NCBI GenBank assembly: GCA_030673645.1
Contig: DAOVIO010000003.1
Coordinates: 1-64,000, forward strand
Length of the DNA: 64,000 nucleotides
From: JAGLSB01 sp023135955
GTDB taxonomy: Bacteria; Bacteroidota; Bacteroidia; Bacteroidales; GCA-2748055
Direction: 5' to 3'
This document shows, in pieces, positions 7,473 to 16,260 of this stretch. The notes under the pieces were generated by a model. That model worked only from the letters and a program-made list of their open reading frames with translations. It was not told the origin of the DNA and ran no database searches. The first letter of the stretch is position 1. Each line of letters starts with the position of its first letter. A program made the translations under genes and the position numbers.

Positions 7473-9677
7473 ATGGATGTAATTTATCTCGATTATAATG
7501 CAACAACTCCTATTGATCCTGAAGTTGCAGATTTCATGATCCCTTTTTTGAAAGGAAAATTCGGGAACCCTTCATCAATACATGAATATGGTATTGAATC
7601 CAGAAAAGAAATCGAATTTGCACGTATCCAAGTAGCAAAGCTACTCAATTGCAAACCATTTGAAGTAATTTTTACAAGCGGAGGAACAGAAAGTAATAAT
7701 CTTGCCATTAGAGGTGGAGCATATTCGATGAGAGATTTAGGGAATCATATCATTACTTCAAAAATCGAACACCCGGCAATCCTTGAAGTTTGTAAACAGC
7801 TTGAAAAAGAAGGATTTTCAGTCACCTACCTTGATGTTGACGGCAAGGGAAAAGTAAATCCTCTCGACTTAAAAAAAGCGATTCGCGATTCAACCATCCT
7901 TGTAACGATTATGCAGGCTAATAACGAGGTTGGTAGTATTCAACCAATACTTGAGATTTCGAATATTATTGCAGGTAAGAACATACTTTTCCATACAGAT
8001 GCTGCCCAAGCCATTGGTAAAATTTCTGCAGACGTTAAACTGCTCGGTGTTGATTTGCTATCAATTGCAGGACATAAGTTTTATGGGCCTAAAGGAATTG
8101 GGGCTCTATTTATAAAAGATGGCGTACATCTTGTTAAGCAAATGTATGGCGCCGATCATGAACAGAATATACGTCCGGGTACTGAAAACGTACTCGAAAT
8201 TGCTGGTTTAGGCAAAGCTGCAGAAATTGCATTGAGAGATATGAAAATCAATGCACTGACTATGAAGAAAACACGGGATTTGCTATATGATAGTATAATC
8301 CACGAGATCCCTAGAGTTAAAATAAACGGCGATCTTGATTACTGTTTGCCTAATACACTTAGTCTTAGCTTCCCTGGCTTGGATGTTTCATTATTATTTT
8401 CAGAAATGAGAGAAATTGCTGCTTCTGCAGGTGCAGCATGTCACACCGATAAGATTGATATTTCGCATGTTCTTGAAGCAATGAAAGTTCCACAGGAATA
8501 CGCAATGGGCACAGTACGTTTATCGACCGGGAAGCATAGCACTGAGGAAGAAATAAGAAAAGCAGCTTCCATTCTAATCAAAAAGGTGAAGCAACTAACA
8601 ACTTCTGGTTTTGATGATATTCAATTAAATTTACAATCAGAAGAAGTCAAGCTTACTCAATATACACATGGTTTAGGTTGTGCCTGTAAAATTTCTCCAA
8701 AAATTCTGGAGGAAGTATTGAAAGACCTTCCCATTCCGATAAATTCAAATATCATTTTGGGACCCGAAACATCAGATGATGCATCAGTATACAAGATCAA
8801 CGATGAGACAGCAATTGTTCAAAGTGTCGACTTTTTCACACCAGTAGTTGATGACCCATTCGAATTTGGAAGTATAGCTGCAGCCAATGCGCTAAGCGAT
8901 ATTTATGCTATGGGTGCGAAACCACTTTTCGGTTTGAATATTGTAGGATTCCCACATCAACGGCTGCCTATTGAAGCATTAAAAAGTATTCTTCTCGGAG
9001 CCCAGGATGTATGCGATGAAGCAGGAATTCCCATTCTTGGTGGGCATACAATTGAAGACAATGAACCCAAGTTTGGTATGGTTATAAGTGGAGTGATCCA
9101 TCCTAATAAAATTATTAAAAATCAAGGATCACAAGAAGGTGACATACTCTATCTAACAAAGCCAATAGGCACAGGGATTTTAAGTACGGCCTTAAAAAGA
9201 GGATTACTAAATGATTCTATTAAAGAAGAATTGTATCAAAACATGCGTAGGCTGAACAAAGGGTCTGCAGAATTAATGATGGATCACGAACCTTCAGCTT
9301 GCACTGATGTTACAGGATTCGGATTACTTGGCCATCTGAAAGAATTATGTGAAGCCTCAAATATAAGTGCTGAAATAAATTATAAAGAAGTTCCTCTTTT
9401 ACCAATGGTTGAAGAATTCGTTAATCAAGGCATTATTCCTGGAGGAACTGAAAATAATCTTCGCTACCTTGAGGAGTATATCCATTTTGATCCTAAGATT
9501 TTAAAATATCAAAAAACAATATTGTGTGATGCTCAAACTTCAGGAGGATTATTAATTTCTATTCCTGAATCTCAGGCAAAAGATTTTGAATCAAATTTCA
9601 ACAGACAAGGTGAAATGATCAGGAGTATTGGGAGAATAATTCCAAAAGTTCACCCAGTTATTAGTATTAAAACTTAA
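7473..9677 (+). CDS. cysteine desulfurase-selenophosphate synthase fusion (NifS-SelD)
   Basis: The 734-residue protein joins two enzymes. Residues about 1-375 are a NifS/IscS-like PLP enzyme, with Lys202 in AGHKFYGPKG and the active Cys323 in SAGAACHTDK. Residues about 392-734 are selenide water dikinase (SelD), with HGLGCACK at 399-406, matching E. coli HGAGCGCK so that Cys403 and Lys406 take the places of Cys17 and Lys20. The first half can release selenium from selenocysteine and the second makes selenophosphate with ATP, so the fusion may hand over selenium directly. The catalytic position is TGT (Cys), not TGA (Sec). Such fusions are known in scattered bacteria. SelA, SelB and the tRNA enzyme MnmH are not in this window. 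Confidence 0.93.
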   Translation: MDVIYLDYNATTPIDPEVADFMIPFLKGKFGNPSSIHEYGIESRKEIEFARIQVAKLLNCKPFEVIFTSGGTESNNLAIRGGAYSMRDLGNHIITSKIEHPAILEVCKQLEKEGFSVTYLDVDGKGKVNPLDLKKAIRDSTILVTIMQANNEVGSIQPILEISNIIAGKNILFHTDAAQAIGKISADVKLLGVDLLSIAGHKFYGPKGIGALFIKDGVHLVKQMYGADHEQNIRPGTENVLEIAGLGKAAEIALRDMKINALTMKKTRDLLYDSIIHEIPRVKINGDLDYCLPNTLSLSFPGLDVSLLFSEMREIAASAGAACHTDKIDISHVLEAMKVPQEYAMGTVRLSTGKHSTEEEIRKAASILIKKVKQLTTSGFDDIQLNLQSEEVKLTQYTHGLGCACKISPKILEEVLKDLPIPINSNIILGPETSDDASVYKINDETAIVQSVDFFTPVVDDPFEFGSIAAANALSDIYAMGAKPLFGLNIVGFPHQRLPIEALKSILLGAQDVCDEAGIPILGGHTIEDNEPKFGMVISGVIHPNKIIKNQGSQEGDILYLTKPIGTGILSTALKRGLLNDSIKEELYQNMRRLNKGSAELMMDHEPSACTDVTGFGLLGHLKELCEASNISAEINYKEVPLLPMVEEFVNQGIIPGGTENNLRYLEEYIHFDPKILKYQKTILCDAQTSGGLLISIPESQAKDFESNFNRQGEMIRSIGRIIPKVHPVISIKT

Positions 9678-9768
9678 TCCGGTCTTCTTTTTGTCTTTAT
9701 TAATTTTCTATTGGCCATTTATTAAATTTTATAATTGCTATATCAATCATATTAGGTAATTGCAAGTT

Positions 9769-9797
9769 TTGTTTTTATAAAAAAAGTGTTAATTTTA
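9769..9797 (+). promoter_or_regulatory. possible promoter for the lipoprotein gene
   Basis: TTTG ending at 9771 is followed after 18 nt by TAATTTTA at 9790-9797, one base from the Bacteroidota -7 consensus TAnnTTTG. The transcript would begin about 40 nt before the ATG at 9846. Confidence 0.4.
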
Positions 9798-9845
9798 CTA
9801 CAGCTATAAAATCATTTCCTATTAGTATATTAAAACAAGATATCT

Positions 9846-10784
9846 ATGAACAGCAAAATCTTGGATAACCTAAAAAATTTCATCCTGCTATTTGCATTCC
9901 TGGGATTTCTACTAGGAGGATGTTCTTCTGATAAAAAAACAGATGACCAAAATAATGAGAGTGATTTGACCGAGGGTTTCAGTACTGAACTAGATGATGA
10001 TTTAGTAGAAAAAATTAATACCGCAAAAAGGATATTCTACTCTCTTCCTTCCCCATTAGAAACAGCTATGCTTATAAAAAACGCTGGCGCTGATTATGAT
10101 GAAAATTTGCTGAACTCCATTTCCAATGCTGATAATTACAATACCAATATGGAAATGGCACTTAACCTTGGAATATATTCTACCGACCTTAGTTACGCTA
10201 GTTTGTTTGACCAAACTCAGGCTACATTAAACTATATTAATGCAGCAAAGAAAATGGCGGACGGACTCGAAATTCTTGACGCAATTGATGAAACTATCAT
10301 AAACAGGCTGGAAGAAAACATAAATAATAGGGATATCATTATTGACATTATATCTGAAACCTTGATGAACTCTAGTTCATTTCTAGAGGATAGAGGTTTA
10401 CGATCTACTTCTGCAATTATACTAGTTGGAGGTTGGGTTGAAGGGCTTCATCTTGCAACCAATCTAGTTGACGAAGGTAGCGACCTTTTAACTAACAAAT
10501 TAGTTGAAAGAATTGTAGATCAAAAACTTTCTCTAGGTATTGTTCTGAACCTTCTTGAAAACAATCAGGAAAGTGTTGAAATTCAATCTTTACTTGTAGA
10601 TGTAAATGCTCTTAAAACTATTTATGATAAGATCAGTATTGATCAAGGTGAGATTAGTGCTGTTGAAGATCCCAAAACAAATGTTACTACCTTAAAATCG
10701 GAAACGACTATTTTAATTACTCCGGAAATTTTTAGAGAATTGTCTGAAAAAGTTAGTGAACTTAGAACAAAATATATTTCATAA
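9846..10784 (+). CDS. lipoprotein of unknown function
   Basis: A 312-residue protein with a hydrophobic N-terminal segment and the lipobox LLGGC near residue 28, followed by an acidic, polar linker (CSSDKKTDDQNNESD), so it should be lipid-anchored in the envelope. The rest is predicted by eye to be mainly helical. A recognisable conserved-looking stretch is FYSLPSPLETAMLIKNAG followed by MALNLGIYSTDLSYASLFDQ. I recall similar hypothetical proteins in Bacteroidota but no assigned role. It directly abuts the next gene, whose first in-frame ATG is the base after this stop, so the two are probably co-transcribed. Confidence 0.75.
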   Translation: MNSKILDNLKNFILLFAFLGFLLGGCSSDKKTDDQNNESDLTEGFSTELDDDLVEKINTAKRIFYSLPSPLETAMLIKNAGADYDENLLNSISNADNYNTNMEMALNLGIYSTDLSYASLFDQTQATLNYINAAKKMADGLEILDAIDETIINRLEENINNRDIIIDIISETLMNSSSFLEDRGLRSTSAIILVGGWVEGLHLATNLVDEGSDLLTNKLVERIVDQKLSLGIVLNLLENNQESVEIQSLLVDVNALKTIYDKISIDQGEISAVEDPKTNVTTLKSETTILITPEIFRELSEKVSELRTKYIS

Positions 10785-10802
10785 ATGCTTAATATATTTA
10801 TT

Positions 10803-11243
10803 ATGAAAAGAAATTTTTTTGTCAGTCTGATATTGTTAAGTTTCGCATTGATTCCTTTTAAGGCTAATGCACAATGTAAACAATTTGCGAAAAATACATG
10901 CAAGGTAGGTTTATCTCCATACCAGCATGATGGGAATTATCATGCTGCAGTCCTTCTTGAAGGTGAAGAGGCGGAATTGTACAAAACATTTTATTCAGAC
11001 ACCGATTATAGAATTGGTGTCTGCGGAGCAAATAACCTTGGAGATATTGAATTTAGTATTGAAGATGGAAACGGCAAAGTGCTGTATAATAATAAATATA
11101 ACGAATATGAATGGAAATGGGATTTCCTTCTGGAATCTAGTCAGCAATTAAAGATAATTATTAAAGTTCCTGTTACAGATGGATTAGCAGATGAACCTAT
11201 GGAAGGTTGCGTTTCCATTTTGTTTGGATTTAAAGATAAATAA
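10803..11243 (+). CDS. small secreted protein of unknown function
   Basis: From the ATG at 10803 the protein has 146 residues and begins with a clear signal peptide (MKRNFFVSLILLSFALIPFKANAQ), probably cut after ANA; an ATG at 10785 would add six residues before it. The mature part has Cys residues near the start, the middle and the end, and reads as a compact beta-type domain with VCGANNLGDIEFSIED and KIIIKVPVTDG. I do not recognise the family. It follows the lipoprotein gene with almost no gap and is followed by a strong terminator, so the two form a unit. Confidence 0.75.
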   Translation: MKRNFFVSLILLSFALIPFKANAQCKQFAKNTCKVGLSPYQHDGNYHAAVLLEGEEAELYKTFYSDTDYRIGVCGANNLGDIEFSIEDGNGKVLYNNKYNEYEWKWDFLLESSQQLKIIIKVPVTDGLADEPMEGCVSILFGFKDK

Positions 11244-11262
11244 TCGAAAATAAAATCTTGTT

Positions 11263-11293
11263 AAGCCTATGGATTATCATAGGCTTTTTTTTT
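11263..11293 (+). terminator. rho-independent terminator after the lipoprotein pair
   Basis: AAGCCTATG (11263-11271) pairs perfectly with CATAGGCTT (11278-11286) around a 6-nt loop and runs into nine T. It ends the two-gene unit before the DUF4197 gene. Confidence 0.9.
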
Positions 11294-11326
11294 CTACTGT
11301 TGAATTGATAATTTAAAACTATTCTT

Positions 11327-12157
11327 ATGAAATTTCATGGATTTATAATAGTACTCAGCCTTGGTTTTTTTATTAGCCCAGCAGGACCGCGTTCCTGTGA
11401 TGATGTTTTAGATACTGCAATTGCTGTTGCAATGGGTACAGATTCAGGACCCAAAGCTCTTTCAAATACGGAAATAATTAATGGTCTAAAAACTGCTCTG
11501 AATGTTGGTACGGATTCATCAGTTTCCACAACCTCGGCTATAAATGGATTTTACAAAGACGAAGCCATTAAAATCCTCCTTCCACCAGAAGCTAAAATAT
11601 TATATGATAATAAAGATAAAGCCTTATTGAAGACGCTGAAGTTGGATCAAAAAATTGAAGAAGCTATTATGGCACTAAACAGAGCAGCTGAAGATGCTGC
11701 AAAAGAAGCTGGCCCAATTTTTAAGGATGCCATCCTGAATATGTCAATAAGTGATGGAATGAGTATACTAAAAGGAAAAAATCCTCTTATCTCTCAATCC
11801 AATGCTGAATTTGATTCTTCTGCTGCTACATCTTACCTCCAGTCTGCCACTAGAGATAAATTACGTGATGCCTTTGCTCCAAAAGTAAATACCAGTCTCG
11901 ATAAAGTATTAGTGGGAAATTACTCTCCTAATCAGATCTGGAATTCGCTAAGCACAAACTACAATACTGTGGCAGATAAATCGTTTGGCATGGTCGAACC
12001 CATGAATAATACCAATTTAGGTGCCTATGTAACAGAAAAAGCATTAGATGGATTATTTCTTAAAGTAGCCGAAGAAGAAATTAAAATCCGTCGCGACCCA
12101 TGGGCCTGGGCTAAAACCTCGGTAGGGAATATATTATCGAGAGTCTTTGGGGGGTAA
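11327..12157 (+). CDS. DUF4197 domain protein
   Basis: A 276-residue exported protein with a hydrophobic N-terminus (signal-peptide-like) and a helical DUF4197 domain over most of the rest. Typical pieces are ALSNTEIINGLKTALNVG, YKDEAIKILLPPEAK, FKDAILNMSISDG and AATSYLQSATRDKL. The family occurs in the periplasm of many Gram-negative bacteria and has no assigned function. It lies after a terminator and so has its own promoter, which I could not locate clearly. The last two Gly codons and the stop run into a G-rich repeat. Confidence 0.85.
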   Translation: MKFHGFIIVLSLGFFISPAGPRSCDDVLDTAIAVAMGTDSGPKALSNTEIINGLKTALNVGTDSSVSTTSAINGFYKDEAIKILLPPEAKILYDNKDKALLKTLKLDQKIEEAIMALNRAAEDAAKEAGPIFKDAILNMSISDGMSILKGKNPLISQSNAEFDSSAATSYLQSATRDKLRDAFAPKVNTSLDKVLVGNYSPNQIWNSLSTNYNTVADKSFGMVEPMNNTNLGAYVTEKALDGLFLKVAEEEIKIRRDPWAWAKTSVGNILSRVFGG

Positions 12158-12183
12158 AAAGGTTTGGGGTTTGGGGTTTTGGG
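12149..12183 (+). repeat. G-run array at the stop codon, possible G-quadruplex
   Basis: Five G-runs lie within 35 nt: six G at 12149-12154 (the final Gly codons of the DUF4197 gene), then two (12161), four (12166), four (12173) and three (12181), mostly separated by TTT or TTTT. The spacing resembles a quadruplex-forming sequence. It sits on the coding strand across the stop codon. Confidence 0.5.
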
Positions 12184-12245
12184 TTACAGCAATAACTTGA
12201 AACATAAAACGGCGACTCAAAGGAGCTAAACTTTAAACCTGAAGC

Positions 12246-12269
12246 CAGCACATCAGCACATCAGCACAC
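12246..12269 (-). repeat. 8-bp tandem repeat after uvrA
   Basis: Read on the minus strand, directly after the uvrA stop, there are three 8-bp units: GTGTGCTG, ATGTGCTG, ATGTGCTG. The first two units recur exactly after the sigma factor gene at 15867. Both copies lie just behind a stop codon, on the coding strand. Confidence 0.7.
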
Positions 12270-12275
12270 TATCTC

Positions 12276-15080
12276 CTATTTAATTTTCGACTGCAAATAT
12301 TTCCCGGTATAAGATTTCTTGCATTTAACAAGCGATTCAGGGGTGCCTTCAAAAACAATTTCACCACCCAGATCTCCTCCTTCAGGTCCAATATCTATGA
12401 CCCAATCGGCTGCCTTAATTATTTCAAGATTATGCTCAATAATCAGGATAGAATGTCCTTTCTTAATGAGTTCATTAAATGCATCTAACAATTTATTTAT
12501 ATCATGAAAATGAAGGCCTGTAGTAGGTTCATCAAAAATAAAATAAACCGATTCTGAACTTCCCTCTTTTGAAAGAAAAAATGCAAGTTTTACTCTCTGA
12601 CTCTCACCGCCACTTAGTGTACTTGATGATTGACCTAGTTTAACATAACCCAATCCTACACTCTGAAGAGGCTGAAGTTTATTCACAATACGCTTTTCAA
12701 CTCTCCCATCGGAAAAAGAGAAAAACTCGATTGCCTCATTTACAGTCATTTCCAATATATCAAAGATATTTTTTGAGTGATAATTAACTTCCAGAATATC
12801 ATCTTTGAACCGCCTTCCATGACAGCTTTCACAAGGGAGGTAAACATCGGCCATAAACTGCATTTCAACCTTTATGGTACCCTCACCAAGACATTCTTCA
12901 CAACGACCACCATCAACATTAAAAGAGAAATGACTAGGTTTAAACCCAGATTGAACAGATGATTGCTGCGCTGAAAATAGTTTTCGAATTTCATCAAAAG
13001 CTTTTAAGTAAGTAACTGGATTTGACCTTGAAGACTTTCCAATTGGATTCTGGTCAACAAATTCAACCTGTTTAAGTCTGTGAATGTCTCCCTGAATCTT
13101 GTCGAATTGGCCTAACTTTCCTCCACTACCGTTTAATTTGCGGTTTAAAGCAGAAAACAAGATGTTGCTCACCAGGGAAGTTTTACCGCTGCCGCTAACA
13201 CCGGTTACAACAGTAATAGTATTTAATGGAAATTTAACCGATATATTTTTCAAGTTATTTTCGCGTGCTCCAATTATCTCAATATAATCATTCCAGTTCC
13301 TGCGAAATGCAGGCAATGGAATCACTAACTCTTCGCGTAAGTATTTTGAAGTAAGACTATCTTTTGATTTATGAAGTTTCTCCGGACTACCTTCAAAAAC
13401 AATCTCTCCTCCATGGCGTCCGGCACCTGGCCCAATATCAATTATTGTATCAGCAGACCTGATTATCTCCTCGTCGTGCTCCACGACCACGAGTGTGTTT
13501 CCAACATCCCTTAGTTCATTTAGTACACGAATTAATAGTTTTGTATCCCTCGAGTGCAGACCAATACTAGGTTCATCAAGAATATATAGGGAACCAACAA
13601 GGCTACTTCCCAATGAAGTCGCCAGATTTATTCGCTGAGACTCACCTCCAGACAGGCTCGATGATAACCGATTCAGACTCAGATATCCTAAACCTACATT
13701 TTTAAGAAAAGTAACCCTGTTTTTTATTTCAACTAAAAGACGACCGGCAATTTCCTCTTCATGTTTATTTATTTTAAGATTCTCAAAATGGTCGTGCAAT
13801 ACACTTATTGGAAGTTTTACAAGATCTGTAATAGGAACTTTATTAATAGTCACCCAAGTTGCTTCTTTCCGCAAACGGGCACCATTACACTCATAGCAGA
13901 TTGTTTTTCCGCGATATCGGGAAAGCATTACTCTATTTTGAATCTTATACTTCTTAGCTTCAAGCATTTTAAAAAACTTATTCAATCCCTTAAAATGACT
14001 GTTACCTGTCCAGAGTAACTTCCGTTCGGCATCAGTTAGATCATTTATTGCTTTATGAATAGGAAAATCAAATTTATCTGCATTCTGAATTAATTTGTCC
14101 TTCCACTTCGACATCTTTTCGCCTTTCCAGCAAACAATTGCCTCTTCGTAAATAGAAAGGGATTTAATAGGGATAACAAGATCTTCATCTATTCCGATAA
14201 TTCTCCCGTAACCCTCACAAACAGGACAGGCTCCAACAGGATTATTAAAGCTAAATAAATGCTCTGAAGGTAAATCGAATAGAATATCATCCATTTCAAA
14301 ACGATCTGAGAATTCAATACTATCATCATCCTCCATCGATTTAATATTGCAAATACCTTTTCCAATATTGAAAGCAGTTTGAATAGAATCTGCATAGCGT
14401 GAAAGTGAATCATCATCATTATTGATGATTATCCTGTCTATTACCAGATTCTGCCCTGGAGTTCGATCTACAATCTGTTTATCCTCCAGAATATCCTCAA
14501 TGTTATAAACTTCGTTGTCAATTTCAATTCTAGTAATGCCTTGCTTAAGATAAACCTCAAGCTGGTATTCAACTTCAGCACCATCGCAACATAGGAAATG
14601 AGTCATTATCAGAAATTTTGCACCCTTTTTCTTGGTTTTAAGATGATTCACAACGTTTGTAACTGTGTGTCTTTTAACTTCTTTACCACTAACAGGTGAA
14701 AATGTTCTCCCTATTCTGGCGTATAATAATTTCAGATAATCATAAATCTCGGTAGATGTCCCTACGGTTGATCTGGGATTTCGTGAGTTAACTTTTTGCT
14801 CTATTGCAATGGCTGGTGGTATTCCGTGAATATATTCCACTGCTGGCTTATCGATTCTGCCAAGAAACTGTCTGGCATATGATGATAAACTTTCAACATA
14901 CCTTCTTTGCCCCTCAGCATAAAGAGTATCAAAGGCCAATGATGATTTACCTGAACCAGATAATCCGGTTACAACAATTAGTTCATCTCTGGGAATTTTA
15001 AGATCAATATTTTTCAGATTATGGACCTCTGCCCCTTTAATTTCAATAAAATTAAGGTCTTCCCCGCTCGACTCTGGCAT
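12276..15080 (-). CDS. uvrA: excinuclease ABC subunit A
   Basis: This is the damage-sensing ATPase of nucleotide excision repair; it dimerises and loads UvrB onto DNA. At 934 residues it has normal length. Two ABC ATPase modules are visible: Walker A GLSGSGKSSLAF near residue 39 and GVSGSGKTSL near 625, each with its own signature (LSGGESQRINLA and LSGGESQRVKLA). The zinc-binding CPVCEGYG...CYECNGAR and CEECLGEG...CESCHGRRF pairs are complete. It is transcribed divergently from the sigma factor gene; I saw no clear LexA-type site in the 183-nt gap. Confidence 0.97.
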   Translation of the reverse strand: MPESSGEDLNFIEIKGAEVHNLKNIDLKIPRDELIVVTGLSGSGKSSLAFDTLYAEGQRRYVESLSSYARQFLGRIDKPAVEYIHGIPPAIAIEQKVNSRNPRSTVGTSTEIYDYLKLLYARIGRTFSPVSGKEVKRHTVTNVVNHLKTKKKGAKFLIMTHFLCCDGAEVEYQLEVYLKQGITRIEIDNEVYNIEDILEDKQIVDRTPGQNLVIDRIIINNDDDSLSRYADSIQTAFNIGKGICNIKSMEDDDSIEFSDRFEMDDILFDLPSEHLFSFNNPVGACPVCEGYGRIIGIDEDLVIPIKSLSIYEEAIVCWKGEKMSKWKDKLIQNADKFDFPIHKAINDLTDAERKLLWTGNSHFKGLNKFFKMLEAKKYKIQNRVMLSRYRGKTICYECNGARLRKEATWVTINKVPITDLVKLPISVLHDHFENLKINKHEEEIAGRLLVEIKNRVTFLKNVGLGYLSLNRLSSSLSGGESQRINLATSLGSSLVGSLYILDEPSIGLHSRDTKLLIRVLNELRDVGNTLVVVEHDEEIIRSADTIIDIGPGAGRHGGEIVFEGSPEKLHKSKDSLTSKYLREELVIPLPAFRRNWNDYIEIIGARENNLKNISVKFPLNTITVVTGVSGSGKTSLVSNILFSALNRKLNGSGGKLGQFDKIQGDIHRLKQVEFVDQNPIGKSSRSNPVTYLKAFDEIRKLFSAQQSSVQSGFKPSHFSFNVDGGRCEECLGEGTIKVEMQFMADVYLPCESCHGRRFKDDILEVNYHSKNIFDILEMTVNEAIEFFSFSDGRVEKRIVNKLQPLQSVGLGYVKLGQSSSTLSGGESQRVKLAFFLSKEGSSESVYFIFDEPTTGLHFHDINKLLDAFNELIKKGHSILIIEHNLEIIKAADWVIDIGPEGGDLGGEIVFEGTPESLVKCKKSYTGKYLQSKIK

Positions 15081-15250
15081 AAATTTTGTTTATTTAATAA
15101 ATATTTAACAATTATTAACGGTTTGTAAAAATAATAATTTTTGCAGAAAGAATATTTTAAACTATTTTCGCTTTCGTTAATATTTTATTTACTTACCTAA
15201 AACCGGAGGATAGCCTATAGATTTACTTTTACACTGATAATAATCCAAAC

Positions 15251-15258
15251 AAAGGAGG
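15251..15258 (+). promoter_or_regulatory. Shine-Dalgarno site fixing a TTG start
   Basis: AAAGGAGG lies 5 nt before TTG at 15264. Strong Shine-Dalgarno sites are unusual in Bacteroidota. Since there is no nearby ATG in frame, it supports TTG as the start of the sigma factor gene. Confidence 0.7.
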
Positions 15259-15263
15259 ATATT

Positions 15264-15854
15264 TTGAAAGTAATAGTAAAAACCGATTTCGAATTGGTTG
15301 AGGAATTTATTAAAGGCAATCCGGTTAGCATTGAACTTCTCATTAATAGACATAAATCTAAGGTATTTACCTATATTATTCTAATAGTAAAAAAAGAGCA
15401 ATTAGCTGAGGACATTTTCCAGGACACCTTTATTAAAGTAATTAATTCCCTCAAAGCAGGAAAATACAAGGATAATGGAAGATTCCTTTCCTGGGTAATT
15501 AGAATTGCGCATAACCTGACTATTGACCACTTCCGAAAAGAAAAGCAATTAAACACTATTTCCAACGATAATTACGAAACTGATCTTTTCAATTCAAAAA
15601 AGATGTCAGATAAAAATATTGAAGATAATCTGATTCAGAGTCAGATTGAAAACGATATTCGAAAACTAATAGACAAACTACCTGAAGATCAGAAAGAAGT
15701 AATTCTATTAAGACATTACGGAGAGCTCAGTTTTAAAGAAATTGCCCAACAAACAGATGTCAGTATTAATACTGCACTTGGCCGAATGAGATACGCCTTG
15801 ATAAATCTTCGTAAGCTTATTGAAAAATATGATATGAGCCTGACTGTGCGATGA
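15264..15854 (+). CDS. ECF-type sigma-70 family RNA polymerase sigma factor
   Basis: A 196-residue sigma factor. Region 2 covers about residues 15-90 (INRHKSKVFTYI, EDIFQDTFIKVI, FLSWVIRIAHNLTIDHFRK), and region 4 about 135-185 (LPEDQKEVILLRHYGELSFKEIAQQT, then SINTALGRMRYAL for -35 recognition). No transmembrane or regulatory extension is present. The start is TTG with a perfect Shine-Dalgarno sequence. No FecR-like or zinc-finger anti-sigma gene follows; instead a 62-residue protein lies about 210 nt downstream. It is divergent from uvrA. The regulon cannot be told from this sequence. Confidence 0.92.
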   Translation: MKVIVKTDFELVEEFIKGNPVSIELLINRHKSKVFTYIILIVKKEQLAEDIFQDTFIKVINSLKAGKYKDNGRFLSWVIRIAHNLTIDHFRKEKQLNTISNDNYETDLFNSKKMSDKNIEDNLIQSQIENDIRKLIDKLPEDQKEVILLRHYGELSFKEIAQQTDVSINTALGRMRYALINLRKLIEKYDMSLTVR

Positions 15855-15866
15855 GGTGAAGAGGTT

Positions 15867-15898
15867 GTGTGCTGATGTGCTGGTGTGCTAGTGTGGAA
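15867..15898 (+). repeat. 8-bp tandem repeat after the sigma factor gene
   Basis: Four 8-bp units follow the stop codon by 12 nt: GTGTGCTG, ATGTGCTG, GTGTGCTA, GTGTGGAA. The first 16 bases are identical to those after uvrA on the opposite strand (12254-12269). Confidence 0.7.
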
Positions 15899-16063
15899 GT
15901 TCTGTTTGTTTAGTTTTGTAGAAAAAAACATAAATATTCGAGAAATTGAAGTTGTAATATTTGTACATCTTTCGGTTACATAAATAATATTTCTTAATAA
16001 TTATGCAATAATATACTTTTCTTATCGTTTAAATTTTAACTAAAACCATAAGATTAATTGCCT

Positions 16064-16252
16064 ATGATGAAAACCTCTACTCTATTCTTTTTTTACAATA
16101 ACATAAACAAAGAAAACGAACTGTATGAAAGTAAGGAACTTACTGAACCCGGGAGTTTATTTTCAGAAGAGTTAAATCAAATATTTAATGGCATTGATTA
16201 TTGTCCCAGAAAGGAAGTTCTTGAAGAAATTTTAGACAAAGTCTTGCACTGA
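16064..16252 (+). CDS. small protein downstream of the sigma factor
   Basis: From ATG at 16064 (or 16067) this 62-residue protein begins MMKTSTLFFFYNN, is rich in acidic residues and ends YCPRKEVLEEILDKVLH. I recall short Bacteroidota proteins behind sigma-70 genes with a Tyr-x-Pro then hydrophobic helix at the C-terminus, often annotated hypothetical. A role in binding or tuning the sigma factor is inference. A strong terminator starts 8 nt after the stop, which supports a genuine transcribed gene. Confidence 0.65.
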   Translation: MMKTSTLFFFYNNINKENELYESKELTEPGSLFSEELNQIFNGIDYCPRKEVLEEILDKVLH

Positions 16253-16260
16253 TTAAGAAA

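Noticed and set aside
7473..9677. Possible selenocysteine (TGA) at the SelD active site
   Set aside because: The codon at the catalytic position is TGT, Cys403, and no in-frame TGA occurs; the frame is open throughout.
12246..12269. CRISPR-like array
   Set aside because: Units are 8 bp with no spacers, and no cas genes are present.
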